A stretch of 64,000 nt of DNA from Myxococcales bacterium (lineage in GTDB: Bacteria; Myxococcota_A; Polyangia; Haliangiales; Haliangiaceae): NCBI GenBank assembly GCA_016716835.1, contig JADJUW010000001.1, positions 2,004,001 to 2,068,000 on the forward strand, written 5' to 3'. The stretch's first letter is position 1. Each line of letters opens with the position of its first letter. The position numbers and the translations under genes were made by a program. The notes beneath the pieces are model-generated. The model did not search any database. It was not told the DNA's origin and saw only the letters and a program-made list of their open reading frames with translations. Positions 9,721 to 19,031 of the stretch are shown piece after piece.

Positions 9721-10905
9721 GTGGCTGACATCAAGCTGGCGGTGGGCGCCGAAGTCATTGCCTTTGTCGCCAGCGGCGGGCGCGATATCGACTTGGCGCG
9801 CGTGCCGGGTGGCGACGGCGTGCCCGCCGGCACGTCCGTGCGCCTCACGAACGAGTCGGGCACTGAATTTGGTGCGGCCATCGCCGATCCAGACAACAAG
9901 CTCCTTCGCGTGTTTTTGCAGACCGCCGATGGCTTCACCAAGATCGACGGCGGCCTCTTGGCGTCCCGCATAGAAGATGCCACCAAGCGGCGCGACCGGC
10001 TTGGCTTGCTTACGGCCGGCGAGTGCTATCGCCTATTTCACGGCGCTGGCGATCGACTGCCTGGCATGTCGTGCGACGTGCTCGGCGATTGGGCAGTGCT
10101 CTACGTCTATGCCGATGCGCTCTTGCCACTTGCCGACGTGGTCGCGGACGCGGTGCGCGGTTTTGCGAAATGCAGCGGCGTGGTGATCAAGACGCGCCTG
10201 CGCGGTGGCGCCAGCGAATCCGAGCAGCGCGTGGTCGGCAAGGCGCCTCCCGAGCGCTACGAGGCGCTTGAGCGCGGCGTGCGCTTTGAGATCCACCCCA
10301 TGGGCGGGCTAAATGTCGGCCTGTTTACCGACATGCGCGAGCAACGCGCGGGGCTGGCGCGTTTTGCCGGCGGCAAGCGCGTGCTTAATTTGTTTTCGTA
10401 TACCGGCGCGCTTAGCGTCGCGTGCGCACGAGCCGGTGCGGCGAGCGTCGTTAGCGTCGACACCTCGCAGGGCGTCAACGACTGGGCGCAGGGCAACTTC
10501 GCGCGCTCGGGCTATAAAGACACCGACAAGCGCTGGCGCTTTGAGACCGGCGATGCCGCGCGGTTTTTGGCGCGCGCCAATCGCGACCGCGAGACCTACG
10601 ACCTCATCTTGATCGATCCGCCGACGTTTTCGCCTGCGCGCGGTGCCAACCCATGGACCTTGGCCAAGGACTATCCCGCGCTGATCGCGAGCGCGGCTAA
10701 AGCGATGTCGCCGCATGGCCTGCTGTGGATCGCCGCCAACACGCACGAGCTTGGCTCGCTAGTTAAACTGGCGAGCAAGGGCCTCGAGCGCAGCGGCCGC
10801 TGGTGCGCGCTGCTCGAACAAGGTGGCCTGCCGCCGGATTATCCGACGGTGCCGGTGCAGCCGTGGGACCGCTACTTACAAACCGCGCTTTTCGCGGTGA
10901 CGTAG
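9721..10905 (+). CDS. RlmI-like class I SAM-dependent rRNA methyltransferase
   Basis: 394 residues from a GTG with a GAGGAC ribosome-binding site just upstream. The N-terminal part (about 1-75) looks like a small PUA-type RNA-binding module. A central region (AGECYRLFHGAGDRLPGMSCDVLGDWAV) matches the RlmI/YccW EEHD-like segment. The C-terminal Rossmann domain has motif I (VLNLFSYTGALSVACARAGA), a following acidic residue (VVSVDTS) and the motif IV-like LILIDPPTFS. This family methylates 23S rRNA cytosines to 5-methylcytosine. The catalytic Cys arrangement cannot be confirmed from sequence alone, so the precise target is uncertain. Divergent from the kinase gene, with 66 bp between. Confidence 0.8.
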   Translation: MADIKLAVGAEVIAFVASGGRDIDLARVPGGDGVPAGTSVRLTNESGTEFGAAIADPDNKLLRVFLQTADGFTKIDGGLLASRIEDATKRRDRLGLLTAGECYRLFHGAGDRLPGMSCDVLGDWAVLYVYADALLPLADVVADAVRGFAKCSGVVIKTRLRGGASESEQRVVGKAPPERYEALERGVRFEIHPMGGLNVGLFTDMREQRAGLARFAGGKRVLNLFSYTGALSVACARAGAASVVSVDTSQGVNDWAQGNFARSGYKDTDKRWRFETGDAARFLARANRDRETYDLILIDPPTFSPARGANPWTLAKDYPALIASAAKAMSPHGLLWIAANTHELGSLVKLASKGLERSGRWCALLEQGGLPPDYPTVPVQPWDRYLQTALFAVT

Positions 10906-10923
10906 GCCAAGACGGGTTGACCC

Positions 10924-11754
10924 ATGAGCGCCCTCCTCGAGCATTTGCACGACCGTTGCGAGGACATCGCCCAACGGGTGGAGCGTTTATCCCACCGGTG
11001 CGAGCAGGAATCGCTGCACCGGCTGCGGGTCGACCTCAAGAAGCTGCGCGCCGCGCTCCGCTTGTTACGAGCGGTTGACCCGGATTTTCCGTATAAAAAA
11101 ATGTACGTGCGGTACCGACGCGTGTTTGCGCAAGGCGGGTTGGTTCGAGAGCTCCAGCTGCAACTACGCCTGCTGGCGAGCGACACCAAGGCGGACCCGG
11201 CCTTTGTGCAGCAATACTCGCGACATCTTCAGCAGCAATACGCGGTCGCCCGCGGCGGGTTTCGGGCGATGGCGCGCACAACGAAATTGCTCCCATGGAA
11301 ACGGCTTGCGGCGCGGCTTGGGCCAGCTGAAGCGCGCTGCACCCCACAGCGTCTGGATCGCTATTTTTTGGCCATGCAGACGCGCATTGACCAATGTCTC
11401 GCGGCGATCGGCAGATGCAGCGCGGAAGAACTCCACGACCTGCGAAAAGCGCTCAAAGACGATGAAGCCAATCGAAAATTGACCACGCATTATTTACATT
11501 TCGATCCGGGCGCGCGCGCCACCGACCGCGAACTCGAAGAGCTCATCGATAAGCTAGGTGACTGGCACGATCACCTGATTGCCGCGCAACGCCTCAAAGC
11601 CGATCTCCTGACGTCTAAGTGGTCCCCCGAACTTCGCGCGGCAGGAACAACGTTATTGCAACGGTGGCGACGCCAGTGCGGCAGGTACCGGAAGGAACTA
11701 AACGTCTTAGGCAAGCAACAGCTGACTAAACAAGCGGTGCCGGCGTCACGCTAA
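10924..11754 (+). CDS. CHAD-domain protein
   Basis: 276 residues, 18 bp after the methyltransferase. The protein is almost entirely helical and rich in conserved His, Arg and Lys: HRLRVDLKKLRAALRLL near residue 40, then ELHDLRKALKDDEANRK and LGDWHDHLIAAQRLK further on. These paired HxLRVxxKxLR-type motifs define the CHAD domain, a histidine-rich helical bundle that binds inorganic polyphosphate and targets proteins to polyphosphate granules. There is no CYTH triphosphatase domain, so this is a stand-alone CHAD protein. Its 3' end overlaps the convergent ferritin-like gene by 29 bp. Confidence 0.82.
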   Translation: MSALLEHLHDRCEDIAQRVERLSHRCEQESLHRLRVDLKKLRAALRLLRAVDPDFPYKKMYVRYRRVFAQGGLVRELQLQLRLLASDTKADPAFVQQYSRHLQQQYAVARGGFRAMARTTKLLPWKRLAARLGPAEARCTPQRLDRYFLAMQTRIDQCLAAIGRCSAEELHDLRKALKDDEANRKLTTHYLHFDPGARATDRELEELIDKLGDWHDHLIAAQRLKADLLTSKWSPELRAAGTTLLQRWRRQCGRYRKELNVLGKQQLTKQAVPASR

Positions 11755-12614
11755 TTGGCACGCCCAGCTCGGCGAGGCGCGGCACCAGCTCGTGCGCGAC
11801 GCCGTGATAAAATGTGGCGAGTAGCGTCTCGCTCGAAAGCAGGCCGAGACGCTCGAGAACTTGCAGCTCGGGGGCGAGCTGGCGCGAGGCAAGCTCGGCG
11901 TCGCGCAGGCGCGCCTCGAAGCGGGCGATGTCGGCGCGCACGCGGTCGGCGAGGCGCGAACGGCGATCGTCGTCCCAACGCGGTACATAGTATTTTGGCA
12001 GTTTCAAAGCCAAAGGCGCCGTGGAAGGCTTCATCGCGAAAGATTTCTGACAGCGCCCACTTGGCCTTGGGCACCTCAGCGGCATCAATGGCCTGACGAA
12101 ACACCAGCCCAGAAAGATGCTCGAAGACGCAGAAGAAACCCACCATGCCGGCGATGATCTCAAACTCGGCTTCGCGCCCGGTTGGATCGCCAGGGCGCGC
12201 CGCATTGACCGGAAACGGCGGCACGTCGCCGCGCGGCACGGTCGCCTTGCCGCCGAAGGTCTCGACCATCTGCGCGCACAGATCGACGTGGCGAATCTCG
12301 TCTTCGACGACGCGGCCAAACGCGCCGACCAAATCTAGCGGTGCCCCGATGCGCGCCAAAGCCGACGTCATAAAGCCTGCGATCACCACCGATTCGTACT
12401 CGGTCTCAAGCAAGCGCTGCCAGCCAGATGAGGCCGACCCGAGCACGCTCGGTGCCAAGCCCGCGGCGACAAACTCGGGCGCAACCTCGGCATCGCCAAA
12501 GCGGGTGACGCGCTGCTGGTGCACCACCTTAAGCCGCGTCGCGTCGCGCTGCAGCGGCACGGGCTGATTGCCCCCGGCGGCGGCGGCAGAGGGCTCGGGC
12601 GGCCGGCTAGACAT
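11726..12614 (-). CDS. Ferritin-like di-iron protein; 1-bp indel
   Basis: The protein begins in one frame (MSSRPPEPSAAAAGG) and continues in another after about residue 205. Removing one base from the T4 run at 11993-11996 (A4 on the coding strand) joins FHGAFGFETAK to YYVPRWDDDRRS, giving about 295 residues ending at 11726. Helices carry spaced carboxylate/His motifs (ETEYESVVIAGFM, VVEDEIRHVDLCAQM, IFRDEAFHGAFGFE). The ExxRH and DExxH pattern is typical of ferritin-like di-iron carboxylate proteins. It could be an oxidase, a hydroxylase or an iron-handling protein. An earlier in-frame ATG at 12662 is possible but would overlap the start of the divergent YebC gene. Confidence 0.72.
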
Positions 12615-12660
12615 GGCGGCAAAGCTACCATCGACGGCGGTTTTGCGATAGTAACGGGCC

Positions 12661-13368
12661 ATGGGCGCCGGATGGAAAATCGCAGGTAAATCAGAAACCG
12701 CAGCCGCGCGTGGGCGCATCTTCACCAAGCTCGCACGCGAAATTATTATCGCGGCCAAGGGCGGCGCGGACCTCGGCGGCAACCCGCGGCTGCGCGCCGC
12801 GGTGGAAAATGCCAAGAAGCAATCGATGCCGCGCGACACGATTGATCGCGCGATCAAGAAGGGCTCGGGTCAGCTCGACGACGCTGCCAACTTCGAGACT
12901 GTCGAGTACGAGGGCTTTACGCCGCACCGCGTGCCGGTGATCGTCAATTGCCTTACCGATAATCGCAATCGCACCGCCGGCAACATTCGCACCTTGTTTC
13001 GCAAGGGCCAGCTCGGTTCGGCGGGCGCGGTCGCGTGGGATTTCGATCGGCTTGGCATGATTGAGGCCTCGCCGGGACCCGACGCGCAGGCCGGCGGCGA
13101 TGCCGATGCCGCGGCGATTGAGGCCGGCGCGCAAGATTTGGAAGCCGCCGACGACGGCGCGACGCGCTTCTTTAGCGAGCCGACCGACGTCGATCTCGTG
13201 AGCAAAGGCCTCACTGCACTTGGCTGGGTGGTGACCACTGCCAAGATTGCCTGGCGCGCGAAGAACCCAGTGACGCTCGACGAGGCGGCCAAGGCCGAGG
13301 TCGTCGCGTTTCTCGAGGCGCTCGACGAAGACGATGACGTGCAAGATATCTACGTCGGCCTAGCCTAG
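12661..13368 (+). CDS. yebC: YebC/PmpR-family protein
   Basis: 235 residues, near the usual length of about 240. The N-terminal block matches the family: WKIAGKSETAAARGRIFTKLAREI is a variant of the usual SKWANIKHRK...RGKIFTKL, followed by GGNPRLRAAVENAKKQSMPRDTIDRAIKKG. The rest covers the two mixed alpha/beta domains (YEGFTPHRVPVIVNCLTDNRNRTAGNIR). Family members were named as DNA-binding regulators; some are now linked to relieving ribosome stalling during translation. The first residues differ from the usual MAGHSKW, so the true start may vary slightly. Confidence 0.92.
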   Translation: MGAGWKIAGKSETAAARGRIFTKLAREIIIAAKGGADLGGNPRLRAAVENAKKQSMPRDTIDRAIKKGSGQLDDAANFETVEYEGFTPHRVPVIVNCLTDNRNRTAGNIRTLFRKGQLGSAGAVAWDFDRLGMIEASPGPDAQAGGDADAAAIEAGAQDLEAADDGATRFFSEPTDVDLVSKGLTALGWVVTTAKIAWRAKNPVTLDEAAKAEVVAFLEALDEDDDVQDIYVGLA

Positions 13369-13444
13369 TAACGGCGGGGTGCGCGCTAGCCGCCCCGCGC
13401 GGATTTATGCCAATTGCGTCACTGGGCGCGTGGGCTCGCCGCGT

Positions 13445-13465
13445 GACAATTTTGCAACAATTGTC
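13445..13465. promoter_or_regulatory. Perfect 7-bp inverted repeat, possible operator
   Basis: GACAATT (13445-13451) and AATTGTC (13459-13465) are perfectly complementary around a 7-bp AT-rich centre. The element lies between the end of yebC and the start of the amidohydrolase gene, about 75 bp before that start, in an AT-richer stretch. No T-run follows, so an operator fits better than a terminator. Confidence 0.3.
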
Positions 13466-13538
13466 GGGATCTACGACATTGCCGCGTGAACGGAATTTTT
13501 TTGGTGCAAGTGCAGTAGCCACGGGCTAGAACGCCGCC

Positions 13539-16500
13539 GTGCCCACATTTAAAACGCCTGCCCACGCTGCCTCTTCCATTTGGTTGTTTGCGCTGCTGAT
13601 GGGGGGCTTGATTGCCAGCGGCTGCAGCCAGTCGTCGTCGCAAATATGCGGCAACGGCCAGCTCGAAAGCGGCGAGGTCTGCGACGACGGCAACGCCGTG
13701 AATGACGATGCCTGCAGCAACGTGTGCACCACGCCGATTTTTCGCCGACGTGTGGCGATAGCCAAGCGCAAACCGGCGAAGCCTGCGACGGCGCCGACCT
13801 CGCTGGCAATACTTGTGCAAGCCAAGGTTTTGAATCGGGCGCGCTGGGATGCGATGCCGACTGCGCGTTTGACACCTCGCAATGCAACACCGGCGCCGAG
13901 ATTACGCAGTGTCGCGACTTGCCCGCCGCGCAAAGCGGCACCTGCGATACTACGGTGCCCGCCTCGCCCAACGGCAAACGCTTGCTCGTTGGCAACGTGC
14001 TTGGCCCCGATGGCGTGTTGGCTGGCGGCCACGTGCTCGTAGGCACGACCGGCCTCATTGAGTGCGTCGGCTGCGATTGCGGCGATCAGGCGGGTGCGGC
14101 CACGGTCATCACCTGCCCTGGCGCCGCGATTTCGCCGGGCCTGATCAACACGCACGACCATATTACCTACGCGCAAAACAGCCCCTACACCGATACCGGT
14201 GAGCGTTACGAACACCGCCACGACTGGCGCCGCGGCGCTCGCGGACATACCAAGATTCCGGCGTCTGGCAGCGCAAGCGCGGACCAAGTGCGATGGGGCG
14301 AGCTGCGCTTTTTGTTTGGCGGTGCCACCTCAACGGTGGGTTCGGGCAGCGCGACGGGGTTTCTGCGCAATCTAGATGTCGCCAGCGCGCAAGAAGGCCT
14401 TGGGCAAAAGCCGGTGAACTTCGAAACGTTTCCGCTCGACGACTCCGGCGGCACGATGCGCACCAGCGATTGCAACTACGGCGGCGACGCCGATACCTCG
14501 AGCACTATCGCCAATGACGACGCATATTTCCCGCACGTCTCCGAAGGCATCGACAACGAGGCGCGCAACGAGTTTCTTTGCCTCGCCAGCGGCTCGTACG
14601 ACACCGCGGCACCGGGCCTGAGCAGCGACTTGGTGGTCCCGCAAAGCGCCTTCATCCATAGCATTGGCCTGCGCGCCAATGACTACGGCCAGATGGCTGC
14701 CGACGGCACCGCGCTGATTTGGTCACCGCGCTCGAATATCACCCTGTATGGCGACACCGCGCAGGTCACCCAGGCTGCGCGCCTCGGCACCCTGCTGACC
14801 ATTGGCACCGACTGGGTGCTAACCGGCTCGTACAACTTGCAACGCGAGCTGCAGTGCGCCGCCGATCTCAACGACACCTACTATGGCGGCTATTTTTCAC
14901 ACCGCGACCTGTGGAAGATGGTCACGGTGAATGCCGCGATGGCGTCGGGCATCGACGACGTCACCGGCGTGCTAGCCGTCGGCAAGCAGGCCGATATCGC
15001 GATCTTTGCGGCTGGCGAGTTTTCTAACTTTGGCGCCGCCATCTTTGCCAAGCCCGAGGCCACGGCGCTGGTGATGCGCGGCGGAAAAATCTTATACGGC
15101 GAGGCCGACGTCGTCGCCGCCAGCGCGAGCGATTGCGACGCCATCGAGGTGTGCGGCGAGGCCAAGCAACTCTGCGCGCAAAGCGAGGCCGGCAAGTCGC
15201 TGGCGGCGCTGCAGGCCGCCAATGCCAGCTCGTACCCAATCTTTTTCTGCGGCGCGCCGGACAATGAGCCGAGCTGCTCGCCGCAACGCGAGGTCTCGGT
15301 GAACGGCTCGACGACCTACACCGGCATCGTGTCCGCAAGCGACCTCGACGGTGACGGCCTCGGCAATGACGCCGACAACTGCCCGAACGTCTTTAATCCA
15401 ATTCGCCCGGTCGACAACGGCGCGCAAGGCGACTTCGACGCCGACGGCGAAGGCGACGTCTGCGACGTCTGCCCGCTCAACGCCGACACCACCAGCTGCT
15501 CGTCGATTAACCCAAATGACAGCGACGGCGATGGCGTGCTCAATGCGGCGGATAACTGCCCAGAGCTTGCCAACGCCGACCAAGCCGACGCCGATAGTGA
15601 TGGCAAGGGCGACCTCTGCGATGCGTGCCCGAACCAAGCCAATCCAGGCAGCCAGGCCTGCGGCTCGACGATCTACGCGATCAAGAACGGCACCGTCGCG
15701 GTTGGCGCGGCGGTGGCCTTGCCGGCGGCGGTGGTTACCGCGCGCGGCACGCGTGGTTTCAACCTGCAAGTACGGTCGAGCGACGCGGGATATGCCGGCG
15801 AAGACTACTCCGGCATTTTTGTGTTCGACAACGGTACCCATGCGCTCGCGGTTGGCGACCTCGTCGTCATGTCGTCGGCGACGGTGGCCGACTTCTTTGG
15901 TCAACGCCAACTGCAAAATGTCACCGGCGTGACGGTGCTAAGCAGCGGCCAAGCGCTCGCACCAGCCATTGCCGTGACGCCCGCTGAGGTCGCAACAGGC
16001 GGCGCGCGTGCGGCGCAGCTCGAGGGCACGATCGTCTCGGTGGTTGATGTCGCCGTGACCGACATCGCACCTCCGCTGGGCAGCGGCGATAGCGCGCCGG
16101 CCAACGAATTCGTGGTCGGTGGCGGCTTGCGCATCAATGACTTTCTTTATCTAACCTCGCCATTTCCTGCGCTAGGCCAAGGCTACGACGCGATCACCGG
16201 CGTGCTGGCGTTTCGCAACGGCAACTCCAAGCTTGAGCCGCGCGGCGCCGCCGATGTGGTGGCGACCCTGCCGACGGGCCCGGCGTTCCTTACGGGCCTC
16301 TCGCCCGCGACCTCGACGATCGCGGCTGGCGGCACCGTCACGCTGACAGTGACGCTGAACTATGCCGACGGCGCCGAGCACGTGGTTGCGCTGTCGCAAA
16401 CGCCGGTGAGCGGCACCCTGCCTGCCACGGTCGTCGTGCCCGCAGGCCAAAGCACGGCGACGTTCGCCTATACCGATACCTCGGGCGCGGGCACCGTAAT

Positions 16501-17101
16501 TACCGCGACGCTTGATGGCGTTAGCTTGCAAGCCACGGTCAACGTCAGCGCCGGTGCGACCGGCCTGGTGATCAACGAGATCGACTACGACCAGGTGTCA
16601 TCGCCCGATGGGGCGTCGTTTATTGAGATTTACAACGGCACCAGCGGCGACGTGGCGTTGGCCAACCTCGCGGTGGTCCTGGTCAACGGCGCCAACGGCC
16701 TCGAATACAACCGCTTCGCGCTCGCCGATGCGGGCGCGACGTTGCCTGCGGGCGGCTACTTGCTCATTCACAACAGCACGGTCGCCGCGGGCGGCGCGCT
16801 GTCGATCATCGCCTCGGGCGACTTTATCCAAAATGGCGCGCCCGACGGCGTCGCGCTGATCGATACCTCCACGCAGACCTTGGTCGACGCCCTGTCGTAT
16901 GAAGGCAGCCTCACCTCCGCGACCATCACTGGCTTTGCGGCGCCGGTTTCGCTGGTTGCCGGCACCGCGACGCCTGCCGGCGACAACGGCGACCCTGCCC
17001 GCTCGCTGGCGCGCATCACCAACGGCGCCGACTCCGGGGATGACAACGTCGATTGGGTCACCACGGTGAACATCACGCCTGGCGCGGCGAACCTGCCGTA
17101 A
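13539..17101 (+). CDS. Exported amidohydrolase fused to TSP3-like repeats and lamin-tail domain; 1-bp indel
   Basis: The signal and lipobox (LMGGLIASGC) and a Cys-rich MYXO-type repeat (CGNGQLESGEVCDDGN) start at a GTG at 13539. The rest is in another frame from about 13740. One extra T in the T5 run at 13738-13742 joins them, for a product of about 1,187 residues. Next comes an amidohydrolase domain with THDH at about 14150, FIHSIG near 14650 and GTDWVLTGS near 14810, ending DDVTGVLAVGKQADIAIF. Asp-rich TSP3-type calcium repeats follow (about 15340-15660: DLDGDGLGNDADNCPN, DSDGDGVLNAADNCPE), then an OB-like segment (RGFNLQVRSSD), a Calx-beta-like strand set and a C-terminal lamin-tail domain (VINEIDYDQ, FIEIYNG). 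It is probably surface-anchored. Substrate unknown. Confidence 0.8.
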
Positions 17102-18254
17102 GCAGCGCCAGCAGGCCGCAGGTCAGCACGGCGATGCCCAGCGCGCGCGCCGTGCCGTCGCTGGCTGCGCCGACGATGGCGGACACCGCCGCCGACAACG
17201 TAAATTGCAGCGTGCCCATGAGCGCTGAGGCCTGGCCTGCTCGCTCGCGATGGTGCTCAAGGGCAAGCGCGGCAGCGTTGCTGCCAACGGCGCCGATGGG
17301 CGCCAGCATGGCAAAGGTGGCGGCGGCGAGCAGCGCGACCGATTCTGGCCGCAGCCAGGCGGCGGCGCAGATCGCGGCCCCCGCGGTGGTGTAGGCCAGC
17401 ATCGCGCGGCGCAGCAGGCGCGCTGGTGGATGCGCGGCAAGCCAGCGAATGTTGAGTTGCGACACCGCAATCATGCCGGCGGCATTGGTGCCGAAGAGCA
17501 CGGCAAACGCCGCCGGCGCCAGGTGATGGCCGTTGACAAAAATAAACGACGACGAGGTGACGTAGGCAAAAAGCCCCGCCGAGACCAGCGAGGAGGCGAG
17601 CGCATAGCGGACGTATTGGCGATCGGCGAGCAAGGCTCGAAAATGAGTCCACACACTCGGGCGCTCGAACTGATCCGTCGCGGCCTGGTGCGTCTCGGGA
17701 AGATAGCGCCACACCACCACGGCGCAGGTGGAACCGATGCCCGCGAGCACCGCAAACACCGCGCGCCAACCGGCGACGCCGAGCACTGCGCTGCCCAGCA
17801 ACGGGGCCAACATCGGCGCGGCGCCCATGACAAGCATCTGCATGGAAAGCATCTTAGCGATGTCGCGCCCGCTGTATAGATCGCGCACGAGCGCCCGCGC
17901 CACGACAATGCCCGCTGCCCCGCCGCAAGCCTGCAAGATGCGCAAGCCCATCAAGGCGTAGACATCTCGCGCCAGTGCGCAGCCGATCGAGGCGAGTACA
18001 TAGAGACCCAGACCCCATAAAACCGGGCGCCGCCGCCCCACGCGATCCGAAATGGGTCCCCACACCAGCTGCGCCGCCGCCAGCCCGATGAAAAAGGCCG
18101 CCAGCGTGAGCTCGGTGTTGGCGCGGCTGGCCTGCAGGTCGCGAGCTATGGCCGGCAAGGCCGGCAAATACATGTCGATAGACAGCGGCGCAAACGCCGC
18201 CAGCATGCCGAGCAGCAGCGCGAGCCCCCAGTGCGGCGATACGCCTTTCGCCAT
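17073..18254 (-). CDS. MFS drug-resistance transporter, Bcr/CflA type
   Basis: 393 residues with 12 predicted transmembrane helices. The N-terminal half contains FAPLSIDMYLPALPAIARDL and LVWGPISDRVGRRRPVLWGL, the loop 2-3 motif DRxGRRxx of MFS transporters, in the form typical of the Bcr/CflA drug-proton antiporter subfamily. A second conserved Arg motif (ACGGAAGIVVARALVRDLY) is also present. Proposed role: drug or metabolite efflux at the inner membrane. Its 3' end overlaps the convergent amidohydrolase gene by 29 bp. Repeat copy D begins 34 bp upstream of its start codon and may affect its promoter. Confidence 0.88.
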   Translation of the reverse strand: MAKGVSPHWGLALLLGMLAAFAPLSIDMYLPALPAIARDLQASRANTELTLAAFFIGLAAAQLVWGPISDRVGRRRPVLWGLGLYVLASIGCALARDVYALMGLRILQACGGAAGIVVARALVRDLYSGRDIAKMLSMQMLVMGAAPMLAPLLGSAVLGVAGWRAVFAVLAGIGSTCAVVVWRYLPETHQAATDQFERPSVWTHFRALLADRQYVRYALASSLVSAGLFAYVTSSSFIFVNGHHLAPAAFAVLFGTNAAGMIAVSQLNIRWLAAHPPARLLRRAMLAYTTAGAAICAAAWLRPESVALLAAATFAMLAPIGAVGSNAAALALEHHRERAGQASALMGTLQFTLSAAVSAIVGAASDGTARALGIAVLTCGLLALLTAGSPRQA

Positions 18255-18288
18255 GCAGCCTTATAGTTCGGCCGCGTGCATAATACTA

Positions 18289-18354
18289 GGGTCACTCCAG
18301 GCTCCCAATTAGCCTGTGATTACCGTTTGTTAGATCCGGTGCTGCGTAGTCACT
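18289..18354 (-). repeat. 66-bp repeat family, copy D
   Basis: Read on the minus strand, it begins AGTGACTACGCAG (18342-18354) and ends GGAGTGACCC (18289-18298). There are exactly 41 bp between the CGCAGYA block and the GGAGTGACCC block, as in the other three copies. It is head-to-head with copy B and lies just upstream of the MFS gene. Its AGTGACTACGCAG end is identical to that of copy A in the opposite orientation, so D and A form a 13-bp inverted repeat enclosing the low-GC islet. Confidence 0.7.
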
Positions 18355-18364
18355 ATCGCTTGAA

Positions 18365-18430
18365 CGTAATAACGCAGTAGCGTAGTTAACCAGTTGAAAT
18401 AGCCGAGGAATTTTGGGCCGAGAGTGACCC
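18365..18430 (+). repeat. 66-bp repeat family, copy B
   Basis: Begins CGTAATAACGCAG and ends AGAGTGACCC, with 41 bp between the CGCAGTA and AGAGTGACCC blocks. Internal conserved positions are YTAAC (7 bp after the CGCAGTA block) and GNAAY about 6 bp later. It is the most divergent copy at its left end. Its right end lies 11 bp from the stop codon of the convergent orphan gene at 18442-18834. Confidence 0.65.
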
Positions 18431-18441
18431 TTCATTCGCAT

Positions 18442-18834
18442 TCAGTGGTGTACCTCGAAAACGATGTACCGTTTTCCCGTCTCTGGTGCTTCCCATTCCG
18501 TGGCAACGTATACCGTTGCGTTGGGGTAGGCATCGAGTTCGAACCCTGCATCAGGATCTTCTGCGACATGATCCTCTATCTCTCGCCAAAACTTTTCAGA
18601 ATCTTTCGGTGGTACGAATTGAAGCGAACAGTTCAGACGAGCAACAACAAGTTGACAAGAAGCTGCGCTTATCCTGCTAGCAACATTCCTCTTTTTTATT
18701 GAGCCCATTGCTATCGCGGGGAGATCGTTTCCCGATTCGTCAAACAGTTTACTCAAGGGTAACGAGACAATCCGACGGGGCGAAATGCGTTTGACACTTT
18801 CAATGAAACCACTCTGTTTTTTTCGGTTCACCAT
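18442..18834 (-). CDS. Low-GC orphan gene inside the repeat-bounded islet
   Basis: 130 residues from the ATG at 18834 (MVNRKKQSGFIESVKR); a start at 18912 would add an unconvincing N-terminus. The base composition is clearly AT-richer than the neighbours and the codon use differs (many AAA, AAT and TTT), which suggests transfer. The N-terminal third is basic (SPRRIVSLPLSKLF, GSIKKRNVASR). The C-terminal half is acidic and ends in a strand (ATVYVATEWEAPETGKRYIVFEVHH). No signal peptide or membrane segment. No family recognised. It lies between repeat copies B and A, the layout expected of cargo. Confidence 0.6.
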   Translation of the reverse strand: MVNRKKQSGFIESVKRISPRRIVSLPLSKLFDESGNDLPAIAMGSIKKRNVASRISAASCQLVVARLNCSLQFVPPKDSEKFWREIEDHVAEDPDAGFELDAYPNATVYVATEWEAPETGKRYIVFEVHH

Positions 18835-18962
18835 GATTGAGCACCCGCGCCGATTCCGTTTTATATAGAGAATGACTTGAGATGGCGCGGGCACTCTCGC
18901 CCAGAAATACAATGTACATTGCGGTTAGTCATGACAGGTGGTGCGTGAGTGCGTACACCAAC

Positions 18963-19028
18963 AGTGACTACGCAGTAGCCATGCTAGCTCATCGAAATTA
19001 CACCGAAAAAGGCACCTTGGAGTGACCC
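18963..19028 (+). repeat. 66-bp repeat family, copy A
   Basis: Begins AGTGACTACGCAG (18963-18975) and ends GGAGTGACCC (19019-19028), with 41 bp between conserved blocks. The start contains the small hairpin CTAC-GCA-GTAG. The outer ends are imperfectly complementary (GTGACTAC against GGAGTGAC, 6 of 8 pairs). The right end lies 3 bp from the stop codon of the convergent ABC-F gene. Confidence 0.7.
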
Positions 19029-19031
19029 TGC

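Noticed and set aside
18289..19028. The 66-bp elements as integron attC sites
   Set aside because: They resemble attC in length, imperfect end complementarity and cassette-like context, but lack the R-prime GTTRRRY and R-double-prime RYYYAAC boxes at their ends, and no integrase is in the window.
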